Assembly: GCF_006438785.1 (NCBI RefSeq)
Contig: NZ_RCZB01000008.1
Location: 32,873-96,872, forward strand
Length of the DNA: 64,000 nt
Source: Rhodanobacter glycinis
GTDB taxonomy: Bacteria; Pseudomonadota; Gammaproteobacteria; Xanthomonadales; Rhodanobacteraceae
Direction: 5' to 3'
Made by a program: the position numbers and the translations under genes. The notes under the pieces were generated by a model, which had not been told where the DNA came from, did not search any database, and was given only the letters and a program-made list of their open reading frames with translations. Shown here one piece after another: positions 26,081 to 34,698 of this stretch; within the stretch, counting starts at the first letter, position 1; every line of letters begins with the position of its first letter.

Positions 26081-28924
26081 TCAGTCGAATGCAAAACCCA
26101 GCGCCGCGGTGACCTCGCACACGCCGTCGCACAGCTGGTGCAATGCCGCGTCGCGCGGCGTGATGCGCGAGCGCAGGTCGAGCGTGCAGGCCAGGGCGCG
26201 TTGCAGCAGGTCGGCGTGCGCCACGGTCAGGATCGCTGCCTGATCGGCGTTGAGCAGGCCGGCGATGCGGCATGCCTCGATCAGGCCGGCGTTCGCGGTG
26301 ACACCCAGAAGCTCCGGGCATCGCGCCGCATGCGCCAGCACCAGACCCTGCAGCGCGAATTCGATATCGAGCAGGCCGCCGCGGCCCTGCTTGAGATCGA
26401 GCTGGTGTTCGTCGGAGCGATCGCGCTCGGCGCGCCAGCGCTGGCGCATGCTGCTGACTTCGGCCAGCACGGCGAGGAGATTGCGCGGCACGGCAAGGAT
26501 CTCGCGCCGCACTTCGGCCAGCTCGTGGTTGAGCGACGCGTCGCCGGCGACCGGCCGTGCGCGCAGCAGGGCCTGATGCTCCCACGTCCATGCGCGGCTT
26601 TTCTGATACGCGGCAAACGCGTCGAGGCTGCCGACCAGCAAACCCTTGGAGCCGTCCGGACGCAGTCGCGTATCGACCTCGTACATGCGCCCGGCCCGGG
26701 TCAGCACGGTGAGCCAGTTCATCACCCGCTGGGCGAGGCGCTGATACCAGCGTGCGCCTTCCAGCGGACGCGCGCCGTCACTCATCGCCTGCGCGCGGCG
26801 ACCGTCGTAGACGAATACCAGATCCAGATCGGAAGCGAAGCCCAGCTCGCCGCCACCGAGACTGCCATAGCCAAGCACGGCGAAGCCGGAACCCACGCCG
26901 GGCAGCCGGCCGTGCTGGGCGATCAGTTCCCGTTCGGCCAGCGCCAGCACGGCACCGACCACCGACTCGGCCAGTGCGGCCAGTCGACGCGCCGTAGCCA
27001 CCGCATCGGCGCGGCCATCATTGAAGGCCAGCCCCAGCCGGAACGCGGTGGAGGCGCGGAACTCGTTGATCCGCTCGAGCTCGGCTTCGGCTTCGCGCTC
27101 ATCCAGCGTATTCAGCACGCGGGCGATTTCGGCGGTGATGTCGGCGCGCTTGAACGGCAATTGATCGATGCGTGGATCGAGCACATCGTCCAGCAGCAGC
27201 GGCTGCGTGATCACGCGCTCGGCCAGAAAGGCACTGTCGGCAAACAGCCGCACCAGGCGCTTGCGTGCAGCCGGCTGTTCCTCCAGCAGCGCCAGATACG
27301 ACGAGCGCCGCGCCACCGCCTGCATCAGCCGGCACAGACGCAACAGGCTGGCTACCGGTGCAGCCGTGGCACGCGCGGCACTGAACAGCTGCGGCATCAG
27401 GTGATCGAGCCGTTCGCGCGAGCGGGCCGACATCGAGCGCACCGCCGCGGCCTGCGGCAGCTTCAGCAGCGTGTCGGCCAGTTCGGCAGCAGGCACGAAG
27501 CCGGATGCCTCGAGCGTGCCGGCATCGAGCGATTCGTCGCACGCCCGTTGCCACAACACCATGTCGGCCGCCGGCACGCTGGCGGCGCGACCACCTTGCG
27601 GCATCAGCACCGCGGCGAACTCCTCGCTGACGACGGCGCGATGTTTGCTCAGTGCCGATTCCAGGGCAGTCCAGTCGGGATAGTCCAGGCTCAGCGCGAT
27701 GCGTTCGCGGCTCAGCGCATCGTCGGGGATGTCATGCGTCTGCGCGTCGCGCAGCATCTGCACGCGGTTCTCGACCCGGCGCAACAGCACGTAGGCCTCG
27801 CGCAGCATGCGTGCGCGCGCAGCGCCGATGTGACCACGCGCCTCGCACGCGGTCAGCGCCGGCAGCAGGCCGCGCACGCGCAGGCTCGGCTCGCGGCCGC
27901 CGCGGATCAACTGGGTCAGCTGCACGATGAACTCGATCTCACGGATGCCGCCGGGGCCGAGCTTGAGGTTGTCGGCCAGGTCCTTGCGCGCGACTTCCGC
28001 ATCGATCAACGCCTTCATCTCGCGCAGGCCGGCGAACGCGGTGTAGTCGAGGTACTTGCGATAGACGAATGGCCGCAGCAATTCCTGCAGCTGCTTGCCG
28101 GCAGCGCGGTCGCCGGCCACCGGGCGCGCCTTGATCCAGGCGTAGCGCTCCCAGTCGCGCCCTTCGCTCTGGTAGTACTGCTCCATCGCGGCGAACGACA
28201 GCGCCAACCTACCCGCGTTGCCGAACGGGCGCAGGCGCAGGTCGACCCGTGCGCAGATGCCGTCCATGGTCGGCTCGTTCAGCAGCCGCACCAGCTGGCG
28301 ACCGAGCCGGATGAAGTACTCGCTGTTGTCGAGCGGCCGCGCGCCATCGGTCTGGCCCGCGTGTGGGTACGCCAGCACCAGGTCGATGTCGGAGGAGAAG
28401 TTCAGCTCGCTGCCGCCGAGCTTGCCGAAGCCGATCACCAGCAGCCGTTGCAGCACACCGTCGTGGTCGCGGCTGTAGCCGTAGCGCGCGGCCAGCGCAC
28501 GCTCGGACCAGCCCAATGCCACGCCGAGCAAGGCCTCGTACAACACGCTGGTGGCGGACAGGGTCTCGGGCAGTTCGTCCAGCCCGTTGACGTCGCGGAA
28601 CACCAGTCGCAACGCCTCGGCGTGGCGAAACCGGCGCAGCGCGACCATGCACGCCGCTTCGTCGTCGGGCAGCTTGAGCGCTTCGATGCGCGCGCTGGCA
28701 TCGCTGCCGGAACGCAACCGCTCCAGCCCGGCCGGCGCCAGCAGCTGCGGCTGGCGGCACCACACGTCGAACGCGAAGTCGCTGGCCAGCAGGGTGCGGC
28801 GAATCCGCTCGGCGACGCCGGCATCGTCATGCAGCGGCACGCCGGCGGCGCGACAACGGGCGGCAAGATCGCCGTAGCGATCGTCGATCAGCGCACGCAG
28901 CGCAGCGGATTCATGGGCAGGCAT
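26081..28924 (-). CDS. glnE: bifunctional glutamine synthetase adenylyltransferase/adenylyl-removing enzyme
   Basis: This is a 947-residue enzyme with two nucleotidyltransferase domains. The first carries GFGKLGGSELNFSSDIDL (about residues 163-181, removing activity) and the second GYGSLGGGELGFASDLDL (about 683-701, adenylylating activity), joined by regulatory helices that read PII. It modifies glutamine synthetase in response to nitrogen status. ATG at 28924 (MPAHESAALR) is chosen over the frame from 28978. A CACAAT hexamer ends 6 nt upstream of this ATG. Confidence 0.96.
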   Translation of the reverse strand: MPAHESAALRALIDDRYGDLAARCRAAGVPLHDDAGVAERIRRTLLASDFAFDVWCRQPQLLAPAGLERLRSGSDASARIEALKLPDDEAACMVALRRFRHAEALRLVFRDVNGLDELPETLSATSVLYEALLGVALGWSERALAARYGYSRDHDGVLQRLLVIGFGKLGGSELNFSSDIDLVLAYPHAGQTDGARPLDNSEYFIRLGRQLVRLLNEPTMDGICARVDLRLRPFGNAGRLALSFAAMEQYYQSEGRDWERYAWIKARPVAGDRAAGKQLQELLRPFVYRKYLDYTAFAGLREMKALIDAEVARKDLADNLKLGPGGIREIEFIVQLTQLIRGGREPSLRVRGLLPALTACEARGHIGAARARMLREAYVLLRRVENRVQMLRDAQTHDIPDDALSRERIALSLDYPDWTALESALSKHRAVVSEEFAAVLMPQGGRAASVPAADMVLWQRACDESLDAGTLEASGFVPAAELADTLLKLPQAAAVRSMSARSRERLDHLMPQLFSAARATAAPVASLLRLCRLMQAVARRSSYLALLEEQPAARKRLVRLFADSAFLAERVITQPLLLDDVLDPRIDQLPFKRADITAEIARVLNTLDEREAEAELERINEFRASTAFRLGLAFNDGRADAVATARRLAALAESVVGAVLALAERELIAQHGRLPGVGSGFAVLGYGSLGGGELGFASDLDLVFVYDGRRAQAMSDGARPLEGARWYQRLAQRVMNWLTVLTRAGRMYEVDTRLRPDGSKGLLVGSLDAFAAYQKSRAWTWEHQALLRARPVAGDASLNHELAEVRREILAVPRNLLAVLAEVSSMRQRWRAERDRSDEHQLDLKQGRGGLLDIEFALQGLVLAHAARCPELLGVTANAGLIEACRIAGLLNADQAAILTVAHADLLQRALACTLDLRSRITPRDAALHQLCDGVCEVTAALGFAFD

Positions 28925-29123
28925 CGGCCCATTGTGCCGCAGCAGGGACAAACTGCCGACAAGGGTTTGCATCGGCAATCACCGTCGGTACACCGACACG
29001 GGTCGCATGCGTTTGATCAAGCTGTGAACAGGCCCGCCGCTCGCCGTTCGGCGCCTACCCACTGTTCATCTGCATCCCATTACATTTGAGTGTCTACACC
29101 ATGACAGCGACCGCAGGACTGCC

Positions 29124-31016
29124 ATGTCCCTGAATTCCGCAAACCCGCCCGGCCGCTGGCGCACGCTGGCGCCGCGCTTCGCACTGCTGCTGGTGCTGGC
29201 GCTGGCATTCGTGCTGCTGACCGGGCTGCTCGACGGCGGAGTCGGCGTCACCCCGCTGCGCATGCTCGACCAGCCACGCTATCCGCTGGCCAACGCGTGG
29301 CCGGGCCTGCTGCTGGCTGGCGTATTGCTGGCACTGAGCCGGCGTGCGCTGCTGTCATTCGGGCTGGCGTTCCTGTCACAGGGACTGGTCTACGGCGTCA
29401 ATCTCTTGAAAGTCGCGAACCTCGGCACGCCGCTGTTGCCGGACGATTTCCGCATGGTCGGCCAGTTGCGCAAGGGCGGCATGCATCTGCTGGCTGGCTA
29501 CCTGCCGCATAGCCCGTGGCCGTATCTTGGCCTGTTTGCCGCGCTGGCGCTGGTCGTGGTGGCGTGGCGGCTTGAGCCGCCGATATTCCCGCGGCGCACT
29601 CGCAGCCGGCGACTGCTGGCCGGCGGCGTGCTGGCGGTGGCGCTGGTCAGCATGCTGTTCGGTCTGCCCGCATGGGGGAAGATCTACAACGCGAAGGTGC
29701 TCTGGCTGGAGCCGTGGTCTGCCTCCACCACCACCGAACATTCCGGCCTGATCAGCTCGCTGATGCTGTTTCACCTGCAGTATGGCCGCAGCCAGCACAA
29801 GCCGGACCGCGCTGCGGCCGCCCAGTTGATCGAGCAGTCGACACCGGCCCTGCTGCAAACCATGCAGACATCGGTGGCCAGCGGCGACCTGCCGGACATC
29901 GTGGTGGTGCAGAGCGAGTCGTTGTTCGATCCGGCCATCATGCGCGGTTACGAACAAAGCGACTTCGCGCCGAACCTGCACCGGCTCGCCGCGCAGGGGG
30001 TCAGCGGCAAGCTGCACGTGCCCACGTTTGGCGGCGGCACCATCCGTACCGAATTCGAGGTACTCACCGGGCTGTCGTTGCGCTACTTCGACAACCTGCA
30101 ATTTCCCTACCTGCAGATGAGCCACAAGGCCTTGCCGAGCCTGGTGCGCACACTGGGCGCGCACGGTTATTCGACGACCGCGCTGCACGGCAACGACCCG
30201 GCATTCTGGAACCGCATCACCGCATTCAAGGCGCTCGGCTTCGATCGCTTCGTCTCGCAATCGTCGTTCCCGGCAGGTGCGGCGATGGACGGCAAGTACA
30301 TGGCCGACAGCGCGATGACGGACGAGATCATGGTGCAGTTGAAGGATGCCGGCCCGCCGCAGTTCATCTTCGCCATCAGCATCGAGGCACACGGTCCGTA
30401 CGATGTGGAACCCGCCCACGTCGCCGAACGCGATGCCATCCCCGTACCCGACGGCATCACCGGCAGGGACAAGCTGGAGCTGCAGACCTATCTCTACCAT
30501 CTGCAGCACGCCGACGCCGAACTGGGCCGGCTGGTAAAACTGCTGGCGCAGCGCAAGCGTCCCAGCCTGGTGCTGTTCTATGGCGACCACCTGCCCGCGT
30601 TGAGCAACAGCTATCAGACCACCGGTTTCGTCAACGGCGGCGACATGCTGAGCCAGGCCGGCACCTGGTTGCTGGTCGATCCGCAGCATCCGCGCAAGCC
30701 GACCCAGGCGGATACCGCCGCATGGCTGCTGCCTGGCAAGCTGCTGGCGCAAGCCGGCATTCACGACGATCCCTACTTCGCGTTGACCGAACTGGTCGGC
30801 CCGCAACTTGCCGCGCTGACCCAGGCACCCGGCGCGCCGCCGCCCGCCGAGGGTAGCGATCTGCAGAAACTCGACCAGGCCATGGCCAGCGTCAATCAAC
30901 TGCGCATCAACGGCAAGCTGGACAAGCTGCTGCCGAGCCGGACGACGATGCCCAGCGGCATTGCCCATGGCGGCAGGGAGTCCGCGCCAGTACCGGCAGC
31001 CAACAAGCTGCCGTGA
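29124..31016 (+). CDS. LTA synthase/sulfatase-fold phosphoglycerol or phosphoethanolamine transferase-like membrane protein
   Basis: This is a 630-residue protein with about four to five N-terminal transmembrane helices (residues 18-190) and a periplasmic alkaline-phosphatase/sulfatase domain (about 256-540). Metal-site features are VVVQSESLFD, the candidate nucleophile threonine in GGGTIRTEFEVLTG and FYGDHLPAL. In Gram-negatives this LtaS-type family includes OpgB/EptA relatives that decorate osmoregulated glucans or lipids. The substrate here is unknown. It is not adjacent to opg genes. The C-terminal 70 residues are low-complexity. Confidence 0.88.
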   Translation: MSLNSANPPGRWRTLAPRFALLLVLALAFVLLTGLLDGGVGVTPLRMLDQPRYPLANAWPGLLLAGVLLALSRRALLSFGLAFLSQGLVYGVNLLKVANLGTPLLPDDFRMVGQLRKGGMHLLAGYLPHSPWPYLGLFAALALVVVAWRLEPPIFPRRTRSRRLLAGGVLAVALVSMLFGLPAWGKIYNAKVLWLEPWSASTTTEHSGLISSLMLFHLQYGRSQHKPDRAAAAQLIEQSTPALLQTMQTSVASGDLPDIVVVQSESLFDPAIMRGYEQSDFAPNLHRLAAQGVSGKLHVPTFGGGTIRTEFEVLTGLSLRYFDNLQFPYLQMSHKALPSLVRTLGAHGYSTTALHGNDPAFWNRITAFKALGFDRFVSQSSFPAGAAMDGKYMADSAMTDEIMVQLKDAGPPQFIFAISIEAHGPYDVEPAHVAERDAIPVPDGITGRDKLELQTYLYHLQHADAELGRLVKLLAQRKRPSLVLFYGDHLPALSNSYQTTGFVNGGDMLSQAGTWLLVDPQHPRKPTQADTAAWLLPGKLLAQAGIHDDPYFALTELVGPQLAALTQAPGAPPPAEGSDLQKLDQAMASVNQLRINGKLDKLLPSRTTMPSGIAHGGRESAPVPAANKLP

Positions 31017-31219
31017 TGAGTAGTGCGGACTTCGATTGGCCCGCTTGTGAACGCATCGTCATCGCCGCATGCCAGGCAATGTTGCGATTCAGCGAGCTGG
31101 CTGCCGGCTGAAGTGCGGATCGGTGTGTTCACGTCGCAGTGGGTTGTCGACACCTAGCTTCGACGATGCGTTGGAGCCGCGTGCTTCATGCACCCCGAAA
31201 CTTCTGGAGATCCATAGCC

Positions 31220-31765
31220 ATGCACAAGACCATGCTTGCCGCCCTCATCGTTGGCGCCAGCGCGCTCAGCATCCCTGCGTTCGCCCAGGTCAATCTCGGC
31301 GGTGCCGCACAGGTCGGCGCCGGGGCAAACGCCGGCACCGTCGTGCCCAGCACGATGCATACGGTCGGCCAAGCCGGTGCGCAGACCGTGCACCGCGCCG
31401 GCCACGAGACAAGACACCTGACCCACAAGGCCGTCGATAAAACCCGTTCGGCCGTAAACAATAACGGCAGAGCCAATGCCGGCGTCAATGCTGATGGCTC
31501 GGCCGGAGCTGGCGCAGGCAGTACGCACGCTGATGCGAACGCCAATGTCGATGCGGGCGCAGGCATCGATACCGCCAACACCGCCGGCCAGGCCGGTGCC
31601 GCTGGTCAGGGCGTGGGTGGCGACGTACGCGATGCCGCACATTCGGCGATCCAGGCCACCGACCGCAGCGCTGGCTCGGTCGGCGATGCAGTCAAGCAGA
31701 CCGCCACCGGGCAATCGGTTGGCGCCGACGCCAAAGTGGTCGCCAGGGCGGCGCACGGGCACTGA
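31220..31765 (+). CDS. Ala/Gly-rich secreted hypothetical protein
   Basis: This is a 181-residue protein with a clear signal peptide (residues 1-22, LAALIVGASALSIPAFA). The mature part is low-complexity and rich in Ala, Gly, Asn, Asp, His and Thr, for example NAGVNADGSAGAGAG and NANVDAGAGIDTANTAG. It resembles Xanthomonadales exported proteins of unknown role. It has no Cys, no enzymatic motif, and no close neighbour suggesting a function. ATG at 31220 has CTGGAG upstream. A strong terminator follows. Confidence 0.75.
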   Translation: MHKTMLAALIVGASALSIPAFAQVNLGGAAQVGAGANAGTVVPSTMHTVGQAGAQTVHRAGHETRHLTHKAVDKTRSAVNNNGRANAGVNADGSAGAGAGSTHADANANVDAGAGIDTANTAGQAGAAGQGVGGDVRDAAHSAIQATDRSAGSVGDAVKQTATGQSVGADAKVVARAAHGH

Positions 31766-31790
31766 TCTTCCGCATTCCGCGCAATGTCGG

Positions 31791-31819
31791 GCCCCGGGAG
31801 GAAACTCCCGGGGCCTTTT
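31791..31819 (+). terminator. intrinsic terminator of the Ala/Gly-rich gene
   Basis: GCCCCGGGAG and CTCCCGGGGC form a 10-bp perfect stem with a GAAA tetraloop, followed by CTTTTG. Confidence 0.9.
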
Positions 31820-31857
31820 GCTGGGCGACCCATCGCAAACCCTCCGTGGCACCTAAA

Positions 31858-31887
31858 AGAAAACCCCGCACGAGGCGGGGTTTTCTT
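31858..31887. terminator. terminator of groESL
   Basis: AGAAAACCCCGC and GCGGGGTTTTCT form a 12-bp inverted repeat, 24 bp beyond the groEL stop on the minus strand. On the minus strand the T-rich arm is downstream. Confidence 0.85.
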
Positions 31888-31910
31888 CGATGCAGTTGCT
31901 GCGTGGGGAC

Positions 31911-33560
31911 TTAGAAGTCCATACCGCCCATGCCGCCCATGCCGCCGCCCTGACCGCCGCCGTGGCTGTGGCCATCGTCCTTCTTCGGCAGCTCGGCGAC
32001 GATCGCCTCGGTGGTGATCGCCAGGCCGGCAACCGACGCGGCGTGCTGCAGGGCCGAACGGGTCACCTTGGTCGGATCCAGGATGCCCATCTCGACCATG
32101 TCGCCGTACTCGCCGGTGGCCGCGTTGTAGCCGAAGTTGCCCTTGCCTTCCTTGACGCGCTGGACCACCACCGACGCTTCTTCACCAGCGTTGGTGACGA
32201 TCGCACGCAGCGGGGATTCCAGTGCACGGCGGGTGATCGCGATGCCCAGATCCTGGTCGGTGTTGTCGCCCTTCAGGCCTTCGACGGCCTTCAGCGCGCG
32301 GATCAGCGCAACGCCGCCGCCGGGGACCACGCCTTCTTCGACGGCCGCACGGGTGGCATGCAGGGCGTCTTCGACGCGGGCCTTCTTTTCCTTCATCTCG
32401 ATCTCGGTGCCGGCACCGACCTTGATCACCGCAACGCCGCCGGCCAGCTTGGCCACGCGCTCCTGCAGCTTCTCCTTGTCGTAGTCCGACGAGGTCTCCT
32501 CGATCTGCGCCTTGACCTGGCTGATGCGCGACTGGATCTTCTCCGCTTCGCCGGCACCGTCGATGATCGTGGTGTTTTCCTTGGTGATGACGATGCGCTT
32601 GGCGCGACCCAGATCGGCGATCGTGGTCTTCTCCAGCGACAGACCCACTTCCTCGGACACGACCTGGCCGTTGGTCAGGATCGCGATGTCTTCCAGGATC
32701 GCCTTGCGACGGTCACCGAAGCCCGGTGCCTTGACGGCGGCGACCTTGACGATGCCGCGGATGGTGTTGACCACCAGCGTGGCCAGCGCCTCGCCTTCGA
32801 CTTCCTCGGCGACGATCAACAGCGGCTTGCCGGCCTTGGCAACGGCTTCCAGCACCGGCAGCAGCTCGCGCACGTTCGACACTTTCTTGTCGTGGATCAG
32901 GATGTACGGGTCGTCCAGCTCAACCTGCTGCGAAGCCTGGTTGTTGATGAAGTACGGCGACAGGTAGCCACGATCGAACTGCATGCCTTCGACCACGTCG
33001 AGCTCGTTCTCCAGACCCGAACCTTCCTCGACCGTGATCACGCCTTCCTTGCCGACTTTCTTCATCGCGGTGGCGATGATGTCGCCGATGTTGGTGTCGG
33101 AGTTCGCCGAGATCGTGCCGACCTGGGCAATTTCCTTGTCGTTCGCGGTCGGGTTGGAGAGCTTCTTCAGCTCGCCGACGGCGGCCGCGACGGCCTTGTC
33201 GATGCCGCGCTTCAGGTCCATCGGGTTGATGCCGGCGGCAACAGCCTTGAGGCCTTCCTGGATGAACGCCTGGGCCAGCACGGTCGCGGTGGTGGTGCCG
33301 TCACCGGCGACGTCGGAGGTCTTCGAAGCGGCTTCCTTGACGATCTGCGCGCCGAGGTTCTCGTAGCGGTCGGCCAGTTCGATCTCCTTCGCGACGGACA
33401 CGCCGTCCTTGGTGATCGTCGGCGCGCCGAAGCTCTTCTCGAGCACGACATTGCGACCCTTCGGGCCCAGCGTGACCTTGACCGCATTGGCCAGCGTGTT
33501 GACGCCCTTCAGCATGCGGGCGCGGGCGTCTTCGCCGAAACGTACTTCTTTAGCTGCCAT
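31911..33560 (-). CDS. groEL: chaperonin GroEL (Hsp60)
   Basis: This is a 549-residue group I chaperonin forming the double heptameric folding ring. Family features include VKVTLGPKGRNVVLEKSFG, the ATP-site GDGTTTATVLAQ and the Gly/Met-rich flexible tail ending GGMGGMDF. It lies 124 bp downstream of groES on the same strand, and both are controlled by the CIRCE operator upstream of groES. The gap between groES and groEL is unusually long for such an operon but contains no gene. Confidence 0.98.
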   Translation of the reverse strand: MAAKEVRFGEDARARMLKGVNTLANAVKVTLGPKGRNVVLEKSFGAPTITKDGVSVAKEIELADRYENLGAQIVKEAASKTSDVAGDGTTTATVLAQAFIQEGLKAVAAGINPMDLKRGIDKAVAAAVGELKKLSNPTANDKEIAQVGTISANSDTNIGDIIATAMKKVGKEGVITVEEGSGLENELDVVEGMQFDRGYLSPYFINNQASQQVELDDPYILIHDKKVSNVRELLPVLEAVAKAGKPLLIVAEEVEGEALATLVVNTIRGIVKVAAVKAPGFGDRRKAILEDIAILTNGQVVSEEVGLSLEKTTIADLGRAKRIVITKENTTIIDGAGEAEKIQSRISQVKAQIEETSSDYDKEKLQERVAKLAGGVAVIKVGAGTEIEMKEKKARVEDALHATRAAVEEGVVPGGGVALIRALKAVEGLKGDNTDQDLGIAITRRALESPLRAIVTNAGEEASVVVQRVKEGKGNFGYNAATGEYGDMVEMGILDPTKVTRSALQHAASVAGLAITTEAIVAELPKKDDGHSHGGGQGGGMGGMGGMDF

Positions 33561-33684
33561 GATTTTTTTGCCTCAAAAAATTGAATTAGGAATGGGAACG
33601 TTGCGAAAGCGGTGCGGGAAGGAGCCGAAGGCGACTGGTGTGCGCGGTTTTGATACGCGCTCAACCCACCGGGGCCCCAGCCAA

Positions 33685-33978
33685 TCAGCCTTCGATCACG
33701 GCCACGATGTCGTCTTCCTTCAGGAAGACCAGATCCTCGCCGTCGATCTTGATTTCCTGGCCGGCGTACTTGCCGAACAACACGGTGTCGCCAGCCTTCA
33801 GCGACATCGGACGCACCTTGCCATCGGCCATGATCAGGCCAGTGCCGGCGGCGACGACCTTGCCGCGGGTCGGCTTCTCGGTGGCGCTGTCGGGGATGAC
33901 GATGCCGCCGGCGGAAACGCGCTCTTCTTCCAGACGCTTGACGATGACGCGATCATGCAACGGACGCAGTGTGCTCAT
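33685..33978 (-). CDS. groES: co-chaperonin GroES (Hsp10)
   Basis: This is a 97-residue lid of the GroEL folding chamber. It has LRPLHDRVIVKRLEEE at the start, the mobile-loop region VSAGGIVIPDSATEKP and GKYAGQEIKIDGEDL near the end. The ATG is at 33978 with GGAG in the leader. It is the promoter-proximal gene of the groES-groEL operon under CIRCE/HrcA control. Confidence 0.98.
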   Translation of the reverse strand: MSTLRPLHDRVIVKRLEEERVSAGGIVIPDSATEKPTRGKVVAAGTGLIMADGKVRPMSLKAGDTVLFGKYAGQEIKIDGEDLVFLKEDDIVAVIEG

Positions 33979-34041
33979 GGATGGACTCCAGCTGACTATT
34001 GAGGTGGGACAAGGCTTTCAAGACCCGGATCGGCAGTCCTG

Positions 34042-34068
34042 TTAGCACTCAGGGTATATGAGTGCCAA
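34042..34068. promoter_or_regulatory. CIRCE operator (HrcA-binding site) of groESL
   Basis: TTAGCACTC, a 9-nt spacer, then GAGTGCCAA. It matches the CIRCE consensus TTAGCACTC-N9-GAGTGCTAA at 17 of 18 arm positions (one T to C). It overlaps the downstream end of the groES -10 element, a position where HrcA would block transcription. The remainder of the 335-bp groES-cutA gap shows nothing else recognisable apart from the promoter. Confidence 0.93.
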
Positions 34069-34095
34069 TTTTAGCGGTACAGAACGCCGCTGCAA
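34068..34095 (-). promoter_or_regulatory. sigma-70-type promoter of groESL
   Basis: On the minus strand TTGCAG (34090-34095) and TAAAAT (34068-34073) are separated by 16 bp, immediately upstream of and touching CIRCE. A housekeeping promoter is therefore repressed by HrcA, without needing a heat-shock sigma factor. Confidence 0.7.
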
Positions 34096-34300
34096 GAACT
34101 TTTGAACCGGGAACGAACAGCTAATTGGGTGGGTGGAGGCCGGTTTCAAGGGCTGCGGGCCATTGAAGTCGCCATCCGGCGACAGGTGGCGGCTTCGTGG
34201 GACCGGGCACCACCCCACCGGCTCTTCGATCATGCCGGTGACGCAGATCAGTAGCGGTGAGCGGTGTCCGCCTTACCTAAAAACGAACCTCATGCGCTGC

Positions 34301-34316
34301 TAGGCTGGCAGGCATG
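34301..34316 (+). promoter_or_regulatory. TAGGCT hexamer 7 nt before cutA ATG, possible leaderless start
   Basis: TAGGCT (34301-34306) fits TAnnnT and lies exactly 7 nt upstream of the cutA ATG at 34314. The -35 region is not recognisable. Confidence 0.3.
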
Positions 34317-34637
34317 CCCGAAACCGTCCTGCTCTGCTATTGCAGTTGCCCCGATGCCACCAGCGCCCAGGCCATCGCCGAGGCGCTGGTGGGCGAGCAG
34401 CTGGCCGCCTGCGTCAACCGCATACCCGGTATCCATTCCACCTATCGCTGGCAAGGTGCGGTGACTACCGACAACGAAGAATTGCTGCTGATCAAGACCA
34501 CCGCCATCCGTTTCGAGGCACTCAGGGCACGCCTGCTTGAGCTGCACCCGTACGAACTGCCGGAGCTGATCGCCGTGCCGGTGGAGCATGGCCATGCGGC
34601 CTATCTGGATTGGGTGCGTGCGAACGCCACAGGCTGA
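34314..34637 (+). CDS. cutA: CutA1 divalent-cation tolerance protein
   Basis: This is a 107-residue ferredoxin-fold trimer-forming protein. Characteristic segments are CYCSCPDATSAQAIAEALV, CVNRIPGIHSTYRW, ELLLIKTT and HPYELPELIAVPV. E. coli CutA is linked to copper tolerance and cytochrome-c/DsbD-related functions; dsbD directly follows here, 61 bp downstream, as in many Proteobacteria. Confidence 0.95.
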   Translation: MPETVLLCYCSCPDATSAQAIAEALVGEQLAACVNRIPGIHSTYRWQGAVTTDNEELLLIKTTAIRFEALRARLLELHPYELPELIAVPVEHGHAAYLDWVRANATG

Positions 34638-34698
34638 TCGGGGTTTGTGTCCCGGCGACTGAGCCATAATGCGGTTCTGCGTTTTTCCAGGAGTCCCG

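Noticed and set aside
26138..29089. 983-codon plus-strand open frame opposite glnE
   Set aside because: It is antisense shadow of glnE with no recognisable motif.
29376..30968. 530-codon minus-strand open frame inside the LtaS-type gene
   Set aside because: It has no protein-like motifs; shadow of a GC-rich gene.
31890..33584. Long plus-strand open frame opposite groEL
   Set aside because: It is a high-GC mirror of groEL; the translation has no domain or start signal.
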